A stretch of DNA of 64,000 bases, from positions 31,005-95,004 of the forward strand of contig NZ_JACJUU010000010.1 of the NCBI RefSeq assembly GCF_014237865.1, written 5' to 3'. The notes under the pieces are model-generated. The model was not told the DNA's origin. It saw only the letters and a list, made by a program, of their open reading frames with translations, and searched no databases. A program made the translations under genes and the position numbers. Numbering within the stretch: position 1 is the first letter of the stretch; every line of letters starts with the position of its first letter. Shown here in pieces: positions 54,283 through 64,000 of the stretch. The stretch is from Pusillimonas minor (lineage in GTDB: Bacteria > Pseudomonadota > Gammaproteobacteria > Burkholderiales > Burkholderiaceae_B).

Positions 54283-55134
54283 TTACTGGCTTGCAGGCGT
54301 TGTGGCTGCAGGTGCGGGGGCGTCATCATCGTCGATGCTGTAGTCGGGAACGGCCAGCCCTTGTTCGTCTTTGGGCAGGCCACGGCGCGTGGTGTGGTCG
54401 GCGTCGGCGTAACGGCCTTCGACCAGTGCCTTGCGGCGCTGAATGTAGGCGTCGCGAATGAAGCTGTAGCGGTCGAGCGCGATTTCGTCGACGAGGCGGT
54501 CGGCTGGCAGCAGGCTGGCGCGCAGGTCGATAACGGCCAGCGCCAAGATGCTGTTACGCACCGGGATGTTGTCGATGGCGAAAATGGGCGAGTAGGGCGG
54601 GGAGATGTCGATAGCGAACCAGGCAGCGGTGCTGATGCCGTCGCGTACGGAACTGGAGCCCAGGAACGGCAGAACAACATAAGGGCCAGACTGGAAGCCC
54701 CAGACGCCCAGGGTAACGCCGAAGTCGTTGACGATGCGGCGCGAACCGTTCATGGAGGCGACGTCGATACAGCCGCCCAGACCCATGGTGGAGTTGAACA
54801 GGACGCGGCCGAACATATTAATGCCGTCGTGCGCGCGACCTTGCAGGAAGCTGTTGATGGATGACCAGACGTCTTGCAGGTTGTTGAAAATGCCGTTGAC
54901 ACAGGTGCGGGCCGGTTTGGGTACGACGGTTTCGTAGCCGGTGGCAATGGGCTTGAGCACGGCGCGGTCGACCGTGTCGTTGAACGCGAACATGCTGCGG
55001 TTGTAGCTTTCCCATGGGTCGTCGGGCGTGGGGTTGGCGACGTGGGCACAGCCCGAAATGACGGCGCTAAGGGCCAGGACAGAAGCCACTTTGCCGATGC
55101 GCCGGCCGGCGATTTTTTCGAAGATCTTGTTCAT
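54283..55134 (-). CDS. mlaA: Outer-membrane lipoprotein MlaA (VacJ)
   Basis: The 283-residue protein has a lipobox ISGC with Cys29 and the VacJ core (DPWESYNRSMFAFND, then LGGCIDVASMNG and GPYVVLPFLGSSSVRDG). It removes mislocalised phospholipid from the outer leaflet and hands it to MlaC. The C-terminal tail is acidic, then Ala/Pro-rich. Confidence 0.93.
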   Translation of the reverse strand: MNKIFEKIAGRRIGKVASVLALSAVISGCAHVANPTPDDPWESYNRSMFAFNDTVDRAVLKPIATGYETVVPKPARTCVNGIFNNLQDVWSSINSFLQGRAHDGINMFGRVLFNSTMGLGGCIDVASMNGSRRIVNDFGVTLGVWGFQSGPYVVLPFLGSSSVRDGISTAAWFAIDISPPYSPIFAIDNIPVRNSILALAVIDLRASLLPADRLVDEIALDRYSFIRDAYIQRRKALVEGRYADADHTTRRGLPKDEQGLAVPDYSIDDDDAPAPAATTPASQ

Positions 55135-55178
55135 TATGGTTTCTTTCGGTTGGATTGCGCGCTTAGGGCGCCGTCGGG

Positions 55179-55670
55179 TCAGTTGGCCGGCTGGGCAGAT
55201 TCGCCGTCGCTGCCTTTGTCACTGGCTGAACTATACAAAAATTTACTGATTAATTCTTCTAGAACAACCGCGCTTTGGGTGTACTGGATGGTGCTGCCCT
55301 GGGCGAGCATTTTTTCTTCGCCGCCGGGGGTAAGGCCAACGTATTGTTCGCCCAGCAGGCCCGACGTTAATATGGACGCGGACGAGTCGGTGGGGAATTC
55401 GAATTGCGATTCGATGTCGAGGGTGACGACGGCCTGATAGCGTTCGTTGTCGAACGACAAAGCGGCCACACGGCCAACAACCACACCACTGCTTTTTACC
55501 GGGGCACGCACTTTAAGGCCGCCCAGGTTGTCGAAGTAGGCTTGTACTTTGTAGGTGGGCGCAAACGAAAATGAACTGAGGTTGCCGGCACGCAAGGCCA
55601 GAAACACCAGGGCAATAACGCCCAGCAGAACAAAAAGGCCAACCCAGAAATCGGTTTTTTCACGCGTCAT
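55179..55670 (-). CDS. mlaD: MCE-domain lipid transporter MlaD
   Basis: The 163-residue protein has one N-terminal membrane helix (FWVGLFVLLGVIALVFLAL) and a single MCE domain (VQAYFDNLGGLKVRAPVKSSG, then LTSGLLGEQYVGLTPGG). It forms the hexameric periplasmic ring of the MlaFEDB complex. Confidence 0.94.
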   Translation of the reverse strand: MTREKTDFWVGLFVLLGVIALVFLALRAGNLSSFSFAPTYKVQAYFDNLGGLKVRAPVKSSGVVVGRVAALSFDNERYQAVVTLDIESQFEFPTDSSASILTSGLLGEQYVGLTPGGEEKMLAQGSTIQYTQSAVVLEELISKFLYSSASDKGSDGESAQPAN

Positions 55671-55680
55671 GATGGATCCG

Positions 55681-56466
55681 TTAATTGCTGAACATGAGGG
55701 CGGTAAGCAGGAAGTCGAGGCCCAGGACGACCAGGGCGCCGCTGACGACGGTACGGGTGGTGGCGCGGGCGACCCCTTCGGGGGTGGCCTTGGCTGTCCA
55801 GCCTTCGTACAGTGCGATCAGGGTAACGGCTACGCCGAAAATAAGGCTTTTAATGACGCCGTTGGCGACATCTTTGAAGACATCGACGCCGTCTTGCATT
55901 TGCGACCAGAAAGCGCCGGCGTCGATGCCAATAAGCAGTACGCCCACCACCCAGCCGCCAATGATGCCCACCATGGAAAACACGGCGGCCAGAACGGGCA
56001 TGGCGATGACGCCGCCCCAGAAGCGGGGCACCATCACGCGGCGGATGGGGTCGACGGCCATGACTTCCATGGCGGCCAGTTGTTCGCCGGCTTTCATGAG
56101 GCCGATTTCGGCGGTGAGCGAGGTGCCGGCGCGGCCGGCAAACAGCAGTGCGGTAATGACCGGGCCGAGTTCGCGCGTTAGCGACAGTGCCACCAGCAGG
56201 CCCAGGGCTTCTTCGGAACCGTAGCGGTTAAGGGTGTAATACCCCTGCAGGCCAAGCACGAAACCAACAAACAGGCCCGAGACGGCAATAATAAGCAACG
56301 AGTAGTTGCCGATAAAGTGCACTTGCTGCGAGACCAGGCCGAAGCGTTTAAAGGCCCCGCCACTGCGCGCCAGAATTGCCATGAACAAACGGGTAAAGGC
56401 CCCCAGCGCGACGATGGATTCGCGGATGTGGCGACCGATGCTGCTGACGAAGGCGGTAAGACTCAT
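55681..56466 (-). CDS. mlaE: Lipid ABC transporter permease MlaE
   Basis: The 261-residue inner-membrane protein has the MlaE/YrbE features LTRELGPVITALLFAGRAGTS and EIGLMKAGEQLAAMEVMAVDP, the latter forming the coupling helix for the ATPase. It overlaps mlaF by four bases. Confidence 0.95.
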   Translation of the reverse strand: MSLTAFVSSIGRHIRESIVALGAFTRLFMAILARSGGAFKRFGLVSQQVHFIGNYSLLIIAVSGLFVGFVLGLQGYYTLNRYGSEEALGLLVALSLTRELGPVITALLFAGRAGTSLTAEIGLMKAGEQLAAMEVMAVDPIRRVMVPRFWGGVIAMPVLAAVFSMVGIIGGWVVGVLLIGIDAGAFWSQMQDGVDVFKDVANGVIKSLIFGVAVTLIALYEGWTAKATPEGVARATTRTVVSGALVVLGLDFLLTALMFSN

Positions 56467-57290
56467 GAGCGCCCTTGCGTGTCGAGCCAGTGTTTGAATG
56501 CCGGCGTTTCGGGGTAGTGGAAGGCGATGGGGCCGTCGGGCTGGCCTTTAAGAAACTGCACGATGTACGGGTCGGTAGATTGTTCCATTTGCCGGGGCGT
56601 GCCGTTGGCCAGCAGTTTGCCCTGACCCACGATGTAAACCTGGTCGGCAATGGCGAACGAGTCGGCCACGTCGTGCGTGATAAGAATGGACGCACAATTA
56701 AGGCGGTCGGTCAGGTCGCGGATAAGGCGCGCGGTAATGCCCAGCGAAATGGGGTCGAGCCCGGCGAAGGGTTCGTCGTACAGGATGAGTTCGGGTTCGA
56801 GGACGATGGCGCGGGCCAGGGCCACGCGGCGGGCCATCCCGCCCGAGATCTCTGAAATTTTAAGGTGCGCTGCCGCACGCAGCCCGACAGCGTTGAGCTT
56901 GTCGAGCACCTTTTCGGTGACTTCTTTTTCGGGCAGCTGCAGGTGTTCGCGCAGCGGAAACGCTACGTTTTCGAAAACGTTAAGGTCGGTGAACAATGCG
57001 CCTTGCTGGAACAATACGCCCATGCGCTGGCGCAACTGCTGAAGCTGCTCGAGGGTGGTGTCGGCCAGGTTTTGCCCAAAGGCATGAATGGCGCCTTTTT
57101 GCGCAAAAATTTGCCCCGTGGCGGCGCGCAGCAAGGTGGTTTTGCCCGAGCCCGAACCGCCCATCATGGCCACGACCTGCCCTCGACCCACTGAGATGTC
57201 GATTTCTTTGAGGACGGTGAAGTCGCCGTAACCCAGGGCGACGTTGTCGAACCGCAAGAGTTCGCCAGAGGGCGCAACGTTGGAAGCCAT
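56463..57290 (-). CDS. mlaF: Lipid ABC transporter ATPase MlaF
   Basis: The 275-residue ATPase has Walker A GGSGSGKTT, signature ISGGMARRVALARAI, Walker B LILYDEPFAGLDP and the H-loop ITHDVADS. It drives lipid transfer with MlaE, MlaD and normally MlaB. It is first of the mla set. Confidence 0.95.
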   Translation of the reverse strand: MASNVAPSGELLRFDNVALGYGDFTVLKEIDISVGRGQVVAMMGGSGSGKTTLLRAATGQIFAQKGAIHAFGQNLADTTLEQLQQLRQRMGVLFQQGALFTDLNVFENVAFPLREHLQLPEKEVTEKVLDKLNAVGLRAAAHLKISEISGGMARRVALARAIVLEPELILYDEPFAGLDPISLGITARLIRDLTDRLNCASILITHDVADSFAIADQVYIVGQGKLLANGTPRQMEQSTDPYIVQFLKGQPDGPIAFHYPETPAFKHWLDTQGRS

Positions 57291-57336
57291 AGACCCGATT
57301 AAAAAAGTTTAACTACGGATTGTAGCTGATGAAGCG

Positions 57337-57368
57337 CCATCGGCTACGCCGAAAGACGTAGCCGATGG
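57337..57368. repeat. Perfect 12-base inverted repeat between gltD and mlaF
   Basis: CCATCGGCTACG and CGTAGCCGATGG are separated by eight bases. There is no T run on either side, so it is not a classic intrinsic terminator. It may end the glt transcript with Rho, or act as a processing or protein-binding site. Confidence 0.55.
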
Positions 57369-57392
57369 TGGTTTGACCCGCGTAATACGCTG

Positions 57393-58856
<1,464 letters not shown>

Positions 58857-58866
58857 TGTCTTTTCC

Positions 58867-61800
58867 TCAGGCAGCGATTTGTTCGGGGTTGGCGGCTTGC
58901 CACAGTTCTTTCAGCGCGCGGCGGTACTCTTTTGGCATGACCTTGACGAAGTTGCCGCGGGCGCGGGGCCAGTCGCTGAGCAAATCGCGCGACAGGAAAC
59001 TGCCGGTGTAGCGGTAGTGGTTTTCGATCAGGCGACGCAAGATTGTGTCGTCGGTTTCGCGCTCGCCGCCGCGGGTTTGGCTGTGCCAGACTTCGATCTG
59101 GCCGGCTTCGGCTTGCTGTGCATGTGCCAGCACGGGTTCGAGGTCGACCATGGCCATATTGCAGCGTTTGGCAAAGCTGTGATCAGGGTCGTAGACGTAA
59201 GCCACGCCGCCCGACATGCCGGCGCCGAAGTTGCGGCCCGTTTCGCCCAGCACCACGACCGTACCGCCAGTCATGTATTCGCAGCCGTGGTCGCCTGTGC
59301 CTTCGACAACTGCTGTGGCGCCCGAGTTACGCACGGCGAAACGTTCGCCAGCCACGCCGTTGAAGTAGGCTTCGCCGGCCAGCGCGCCGTACAGCACGGT
59401 GTTGCCTGCAATGATGTGGTCGGGGCCCATGCCGCGGAAGTCGTTGGGCGAGCGCACGATGATGCGACCGCCCGACAAGCCCTTGCCGACGTAGTCGTTG
59501 CCTTCGCCAACCAGGTCGAGCGTAATGCCATGGGCCAGGAAGGCGCCAAAGCTTTGGCCGGCTGTGCCATTGCACTGGATGTGGATGGTGTCGTCGGGCA
59601 GACCGTCGTGGCCGTATTTGGCGGCCACCATACCGGACAGCATGGCGCCGACGGTACGGTTGCGGTTGCGCACCGGGGTAATGAACGAGACCTTTTCGCC
59701 CTTTTCGATGGCGGGTTTGGCCCGTTCGATAAGCGTGTGGTCGAGCGCCTTGTCGAGGCCGTGATCTTGCGATTCGGTGTGGAACAAGGGGTGGGTGGAC
59801 GGCACCTGATGGAAAACCTTGGAGAAGTCGAGCCCTTTGGCTTTCCAGTGCTCGATGGCCGAGCTCATGTTGAGCAGGTCGGCGCGGCCGACCAGTTCGT
59901 CGAACGTGCGAACGCCCAGTTGTGCCATGATTTCGCGGACTTCTTCAGCAACAAAGAAGAAGTAGTTGACGACGTGTTCTGGTTTGCCCGAGAACTTCTT
60001 GCGCAAGACCGGGTCTTGGGTGGCAACGCCGACCGGGCAGGTGTTGAGGTGGCATTTGCGCATCATGATGCAGCCTTCGACTACCAGCGGTGCTGTGGCA
60101 AAGCCGAATTCGTCGGCACCCAGCAGGGCACCGATGACGACGTCGCGACCGGTTTTCATTTGGCCGTCGGCCTGAACGCGAATGCGCGAGCGCAGGTTGT
60201 TGAGCACCAGCGTTTGCTGGGTTTCGGCCAGGCCCAGTTCCCAGGGCGAACCGGCATGCTTGATGGACGACAGGGGCGACGCGCCGGTGCCGCCGTCGTG
60301 GCCGGCGATAACGACGTGGTCGGCCTTGGCTTTTGAAACGCCGGTGGCGATGGTGCCAACACCCACTTCAGAGACCAGCTTGACCGAAATGGATGCGGTC
60401 GGGTTCACGTTTTTAAGGTCGTGAATGAGCTGGGCCAGGTCTTCGATGGAGTAGATGTCGTGGTGTGGCGGTGGCGAAATAAGGCCGACGCCGGGCACCG
60501 AAAAACGCAGTTTGGCAATGTACTCGGACACTTTGTGGCCGGGCAGCTGGCCGCCTTCGCCGGGCTTGGCGCCTTGCGCCATTTTGATCTGGATCTGGTC
60601 GGCGCTGGTGAGGTATTCGGCCGTCACCCCGAAACGGCCCGACGCGACCTGCTTGATGCGTGAGCGCAGGGAGTCGCCCGCCATGAGCGGGATGTCGGCT
60701 TCGATCAGGTCTTTGCCCAGGAACGAGGCCAGGGTGTCGCCCTTTTTGATGGGGCTCTTGCCGGTGGCCATTTCGGCGCGGTAGCGCAATTGGTCTTCGC
60801 CGCCTTCGCCGGTGTTCGATTTGCCGCCGATGCGGTTCATGGCAATGGCCAGTACCGAGTGGGCTTCGGTAGAGATGGAGCCCAGCGACATGGCGCCGGT
60901 GGCAAAACGCTTGACGATTTCTTTGGCAGGTTCGACTTCGGACAGCGGGATGGCCTTGGCCGGATCAACCTTGAACTCGAACAGGCCGCGCAAGGTCATG
61001 TGACGACGGGATTGGTCGTTGATGAGCTGTGCGTATTCTTTGTACGTGTTGTAGTTGTTGGTGCGGGTGGAATGCTGGAGCTTGGCGATCGAGTCCGGGT
61101 TCCAGAGGTGTTCTTCGCCGCGGATGCGGTAGGCGTATTCGCCGCCCGCATCAAGGTCGTGCGCCAGGACGGGGTCGTCGCTGAAGGCGGCTTTGTGCAG
61201 GCGCAGTGCCTCTTCGGCGACTTCGAAAATACCAATGCCTTCGATGTTGCTGGGCGTGCCAAAGAAGTACTTGTTGACCAGGGCCGAGCTGAGGCCGACG
61301 GCTTCGAAGATTTGGGCGCCGCAGTACGACATGTACGTGGAGATGCCCATTTTGGACATGACCTTGTTCAGCCCTTTGCCGATGGCCTTGATGTAGTTTT
61401 TGGTGACCGTGTCGGGGTCGCCCAGCGTGGCCAGGGTTTCGAGGGCCAGGTAGGGGTGGACGGCCTCGGCGCCGTAGCCGGCCAGCAATGCAAAGTGGTG
61501 TACTTCGCGTACCGAACCGCTTTCGACGACCAGGCCGGTGTTGGTGCGCAGGCCTTCGCGGATAAGGTGCTGGTGCACGGCCGATGTGGCCAGCAAGGCC
61601 GGGATGGCGACGTGGTCGGCGTCAACCTTGCGGTCGGTGATGATAAGCACGTTGTAGCCGCTGCGTACGGCGTCGGCTGCGTTGGCGCACAAGGCGGCCA
61701 CACAGGCTTCGATGCCTTCGGCGCCCCATTCAACCGGGTAGGTAATGCTTAGTTCGTGGCTGCGGAACTTGCCCGACGTGATCTTTTCGATGTTGCGGAT

Positions 61801-63594
61801 TTGTTCGATGGCTGCGAAGTCGAGTACAGGCTGTGCGACTTCGAGGCGCAGCGGCGGGTTGACGTTGTTGATGTCGAGCAGGTTGGGCTTGGGCCCGATA
61901 AACGACACCAGCGACATGACCAGCTGTTCGCGGATGGGGTCGATGGGCGGGTTGGTAACCTGGGCAAACAGCTGGCGGAAGTAGTTGTAGAAGGCCTTGG
62001 GGCGGTTGGATAACACGGCCAGCGGCGCGTCGTTGCCCATCGAGCCTGTACCTTCTTCGCCGTTTTGTGCCATGGGCTGCAGCACGAACTTGACGTCTTC
62101 TTGTGTCCAGCCAAAGGCCTGCTGGCGGTCGAGCAAGGGGGTGACGGACGGTTCGGCCGAGCTGAATTTGGGCGCGGGGAGCGATTCGAGTTTGACGCGC
62201 AGGCGTTCGATCCATTGACGGTAGGGGCGCGAGTTGGCCAGACGCGATTTGATTTCGTCGTCGCCGATGATGCGACCTTGTTCGAGGTCGATGAGGAACA
62301 TTTTGCCGGGCTGCAGGCGCCATTTCTTGACGATGCGGTGCTCGGGAATAGTAAGAGTGCCGGCTTCGGAGGCCATGACGACGAGGTCGTCGTCGGTGAC
62401 GAGGTAGCGGGCGGGGCGCAAGCCGTTGCGGTCGAGCAAGGCGCCGATTTGGCGGCCGTCGGTGAAAGCCATGGCGGCGGGGCCGTCCCAGGGTTCCATC
62501 ATGGCGGCATGGTATTCGTAGAAAGCGCGGCGGCTTTCGTCCATGTCGGCGTGCTGTTCCCAGGCTTCGGGGATCATCATCATCATGGCGTGGGCCAGCG
62601 AGTAGCCCGACATGACCAGCAGTTCGAGGCAGTTGTCGAAGGTGGCGGTGTCGGACTGGCCTTCGTAGACGATGGGGTAAAGCTTTTTGAGGTCGTCGCC
62701 CAGGACTGCCGACTGCATGACGCCTTCGCGGGCGCGCAGCCAGTTGAAATTGCCCTTTACGGTGTTGATTTCGCCGTTGTGGGCGATCATGCGGTAAGGG
62801 TGGGCAAGCGGCCAGGCCGGGAAGGTGTTGGTGGAGAAGCGCTGGTGGACCAGCGATAGCGCAGACACGGCGCGGGTGTCGGCCAGGTCGCGGTAATAAA
62901 TGCCGACCTGGTTGGCCAGCAGCAGGCCTTTGTACACTACGGTGCGTACCGAAATAGAGGGTACGAAATATTCTTGCCCGTGCGCCAGCTTCATGCGGTT
63001 GATGGCGTGGCTGGCTGTTTTACGAATGACGTACAGTTTGCGCTCGAGGGCGTCGGGCACCATGATGTCGGGGCCGCGGCCAATGAATAGCTGGCGGATG
63101 ACCGGTTCGACGGCGCGCACGGTGGGCGACATGGGCATGTCGGTGTCGATGGGAACGTCGCGCCAGCCCAGGACAACCTGGCCTTCGTCGCGCACCGCGC
63201 GTTCAAGCTCGGTTTGGCAGGCCAGGCGCGAGGCGGTTTCTTTGGGCAAAAACACCATGGCGACGCCGTATTCGCCGGGCGGCGGCAGGGTAATGCCCTG
63301 GGTCGCCATCTCTTCGCGGTAAAGCGCGTCGGGGATTTGGATAAGAATACCGGCCCCGTCACCCATAAGTTCGTCGGCACCGACGGCGCCGCGGTGGTCG
63401 AGGTTTTCGAGGATTTTCAGGCCTTGCTGAATAATGGCATGGCTTTTTTTACCTTTGATGTGGGCGACAAAGCCCACGCCACAGGCGTCGTGTTCGTTTT
63501 GCGGGTTGTACAGGCCTTGTGCGGCGGGCAGGCCGATGCGCGATGCATCGATGGCCACTTCCCGGGCAACCGGTTGGGCAGGGTGTTGTGACAT
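58867..63594 (-). CDS. gltB: Glutamate synthase large subunit
   Basis: The 1575-residue enzyme makes two glutamates from glutamine and 2-oxoglutarate. The N-terminal glutaminase nucleophile is Cys38 ([10 protein letters not shown]), so a 37-residue propeptide is expected to be removed. The FMN-binding synthase domain contains [11 protein letters not shown] and [11 protein letters not shown], the [3Fe-4S] Cys region [11 protein letters not shown] follows, and the C-terminal GXGXG beta-helix domain is complete. ATG 63594 has AGGAG ten bases upstream and gives the usual N-terminus. Confidence 0.97.
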   Translation of the reverse strand: MSQHPAQPVAREVAIDASRIGLPAAQGLYNPQNEHDACGVGFVAHIKGKKSHAIIQQGLKILENLDHRGAVGADELMGDGAGILIQIPDALYREEMATQGITLPPPGEYGVAMVFLPKETASRLACQTELERAVRDEGQVVLGWRDVPIDTDMPMSPTVRAVEPVIRQLFIGRGPDIMVPDALERKLYVIRKTASHAINRMKLAHGQEYFVPSISVRTVVYKGLLLANQVGIYYRDLADTRAVSALSLVHQRFSTNTFPAWPLAHPYRMIAHNGEINTVKGNFNWLRAREGVMQSAVLGDDLKKLYPIVYEGQSDTATFDNCLELLVMSGYSLAHAMMMMIPEAWEQHADMDESRRAFYEYHAAMMEPWDGPAAMAFTDGRQIGALLDRNGLRPARYLVTDDDLVVMASEAGTLTIPEHRIVKKWRLQPGKMFLIDLEQGRIIGDDEIKSRLANSRPYRQWIERLRVKLESLPAPKFSSAEPSVTPLLDRQQAFGWTQEDVKFVLQPMAQNGEEGTGSMGNDAPLAVLSNRPKAFYNYFRQLFAQVTNPPIDPIREQLVMSLVSFIGPKPNLLDINNVNPPLRLEVAQPVLDFAAIEQIRNIEKITSGKFRSHELSITYPVEWGAEGIEACVAALCANAADAVRSGYNVLIITDRKVDADHVAIPALLATSAVHQHLIREGLRTNTGLVVESGSVREVHHFALLAGYGAEAVHPYLALETLATLGDPDTVTKNYIKAIGKGLNKVMSKMGISTYMSYCGAQIFEAVGLSSALVNKYFFGTPSNIEGIGIFEVAEEALRLHKAAFSDDPVLAHDLDAGGEYAYRIRGEEHLWNPDSIAKLQHSTRTNNYNTYKEYAQLINDQSRRHMTLRGLFEFKVDPAKAIPLSEVEPAKEIVKRFATGAMSLGSISTEAHSVLAIAMNRIGGKSNTGEGGEDQLRYRAEMATGKSPIKKGDTLASFLGKDLIEADIPLMAGDSLRSRIKQVASGRFGVTAEYLTSADQIQIKMAQGAKPGEGGQLPGHKVSEYIAKLRFSVPGVGLISPPPHHDIYSIEDLAQLIHDLKNVNPTASISVKLVSEVGVGTIATGVSKAKADHVVIAGHDGGTGASPLSSIKHAGSPWELGLAETQQTLVLNNLRSRIRVQADGQMKTGRDVVIGALLGADEFGFATAPLVVEGCIMMRKCHLNTCPVGVATQDPVLRKKFSGKPEHVVNYFFFVAEEVREIMAQLGVRTFDELVGRADLLNMSSAIEHWKAKGLDFSKVFHQVPSTHPLFHTESQDHGLDKALDHTLIERAKPAIEKGEKVSFITPVRNRNRTVGAMLSGMVAAKYGHDGLPDDTIHIQCNGTAGQSFGAFLAHGITLDLVGEGNDYVGKGLSGGRIIVRSPNDFRGMGPDHIIAGNTVLYGALAGEAYFNGVAGERFAVRNSGATAVVEGTGDHGCEYMTGGTVVVLGETGRNFGAGMSGGVAYVYDPDHSFAKRCNMAMVDLEPVLAHAQQAEAGQIEVWHSQTRGGERETDDTILRRLIENHYRYTGSFLSRDLLSDWPRARGNFVKVMPKEYRRALKELWQAANPEQIAA

Positions 63595-63701
63595 GGTTGG
63601 GCTCCTAGAGGGCTGCGCACCTGATGTTGTGTACGGGTTTACGCGCAATATTCCCGTGATGGCGTATAAATTAATGGGTTTGGCTTGTGCTGACAAGCGC
63701 T

Positions 63702-63773
63702 AATAATTGGGGTCCGTCCCTAATTATTTATTTGCGTGGCCTGTTTTTCAATAATTGGGGACAGTCTTAATTG
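63702..63773. repeat. REP-like palindromic unit and partial second copy
   Basis: AATAATTGGGG (63702) faces TCCCTAATTATT (63717), forming an imperfect inverted repeat. AATAATTGGGGACAGTC recurs at 63750. The sequence style resembles dispersed REP-type elements of related genomes. Confidence 0.5.
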
Positions 63774-63852
63774 GCTGTTATGCAACGCTAAATTTTTACC
63801 CTGTCTACGGCATGGGTTTAGGGGGCGTAGATGGCTTTGCACAAAACCAGTG

Positions 63853-63880
63853 CAAAAAAAACGCCCCGTTTTGGGGCGTT
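63853..63880 (-). terminator. Rho-independent terminator of the rightmost minus-strand gene
   Basis: On the minus strand AACGCCCC and GGGGCGTT form an eight-base stem with a five-base loop, followed by a run of T bases (A run on the plus strand). It lies about 55 bases after the stop of the partial gene. Confidence 0.75.
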
Positions 63881-63892
63881 ACAGACTGTTGA

Positions 63893-63929
63893 TAAACCCC
63901 CTGTTTTTTGCAGCGGGGTTTATTTTTTT
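63893..63929. terminator. Second hairpin with T7 on the plus strand
   Basis: TAAACCCC and GGGGTTTA flank a 14-base loop, with seven T bases following on the plus strand. No plus-strand gene lies close upstream, so it may protect against antisense transcription or simply precede the other terminator on the minus strand. Confidence 0.5.
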
Positions 63930-63934
63930 GTCTG

Positions 63935-64000
63935 TTAGATCATCGCAGGTCGTTTTGTCGTTAAAGCCAGCAATGAGCGCAGCGCGTTGATTTGCGCGCC
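63935..64000 (-). CDS. 3' end of a minus-strand gene (partial)
   Basis: Twenty-one residues and a TAA are inside the window, ending SLLALTTKRPAMI. The frame is open to the window edge and is followed by two hairpins, which supports a real gene end. The product is not recognisable from this fragment. Confidence 0.4.
   Translation of the reverse strand, partial: GAQINALRSLLALTTKRPAMI

Larger units (their letters stand above)
63595..63934. other. Intergenic region upstream of gltB
   Basis: About 340 gene-free bases contain the gltB promoter region, two REP-like units and two hairpins near the right end. No small gene was supported. Confidence 0.6.

Overview
The window looks like chromosome of a betaproteobacterium of the order Burkholderiales, most likely family Alcaligenaceae (Bordetella/Achromobacter/Pusillimonas relatives). 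The main evidence is the long minus-strand block from 63.6 to 42.1 kb: gltB-gltD, then mlaF-E-D-A-C, an ABC-2 exporter, bolA, murA, the his operon, a HIT protein and tatABC. This order is characteristic of that group. No rRNA, tRNA, CRISPR array or complete insertion sequence was seen. Everything here was read by eye, so names rest on motifs and context, not on database searches.

Region 1 (1-17.04 kb, plus strand) is a surface polysaccharide (O-antigen type) cluster with many 4-base or shorter overlaps. It opens with a second hisH/hisF pair of the kind that supplies ammonia to a sugar amidotransferase. It continues with an acetyltransferase, a large unassigned polysaccharide protein, and a CDP-sugar pathway (rfbF, rfbG, a 3,5-epimerase-like protein, a TylC3-type C-methyltransferase, a reductase). 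Further methyltransferase-like proteins, gmd and five glycosyltransferases, one of them GT11 fucosyltransferase-like, follow. Two genes carry nine-base G tracts that could slip. Region 2 (17.1-25.7 kb, minus strand) converges on it with an RfaH/NusG-like factor, a WbpM/CapD-like dehydratase, a WbpL/WecA-like initiating transferase and pgi. Upstream of pgi sit a low-GC RelA/SpoT-TPR gene, a GT9 heptosyltransferase-like gene and a shortened FkbM-type gene.

Region 3 (25.8-42.1 kb) is accessory DNA. It holds a lipoprotein, a winged-helix regulator followed by the scar of a deleted partner, and a lone rfbB. The last 67 bases of rfbB recur 934 bases downstream and bracket a PIN-type toxin-antitoxin module whose toxin is truncated. 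Two Xre-RES modules lie tail to tail. A GT25 transferase, a small autotransporter, a hemerythrin, an ATP-grasp protein, higBA, an EamA transporter, a LysR/SBF-transporter divergent pair, a hydrolase remnant and a RelE/HTH pair follow.

Region 4 (42.1-64 kb, minus strand) is housekeeping: Tat export, histidine biosynthesis, peptidoglycan precursor synthesis (murA), outer-membrane lipid asymmetry (Mla) and glutamate synthase. Compared with the arrangement usual in the family, hisC is missing between hisD and hisB, and mlaB is missing after mlaC. The best candidates for something new are the RelA/SpoT-TPR gene and the repeat-bracketed cassette at the end of rfbB.
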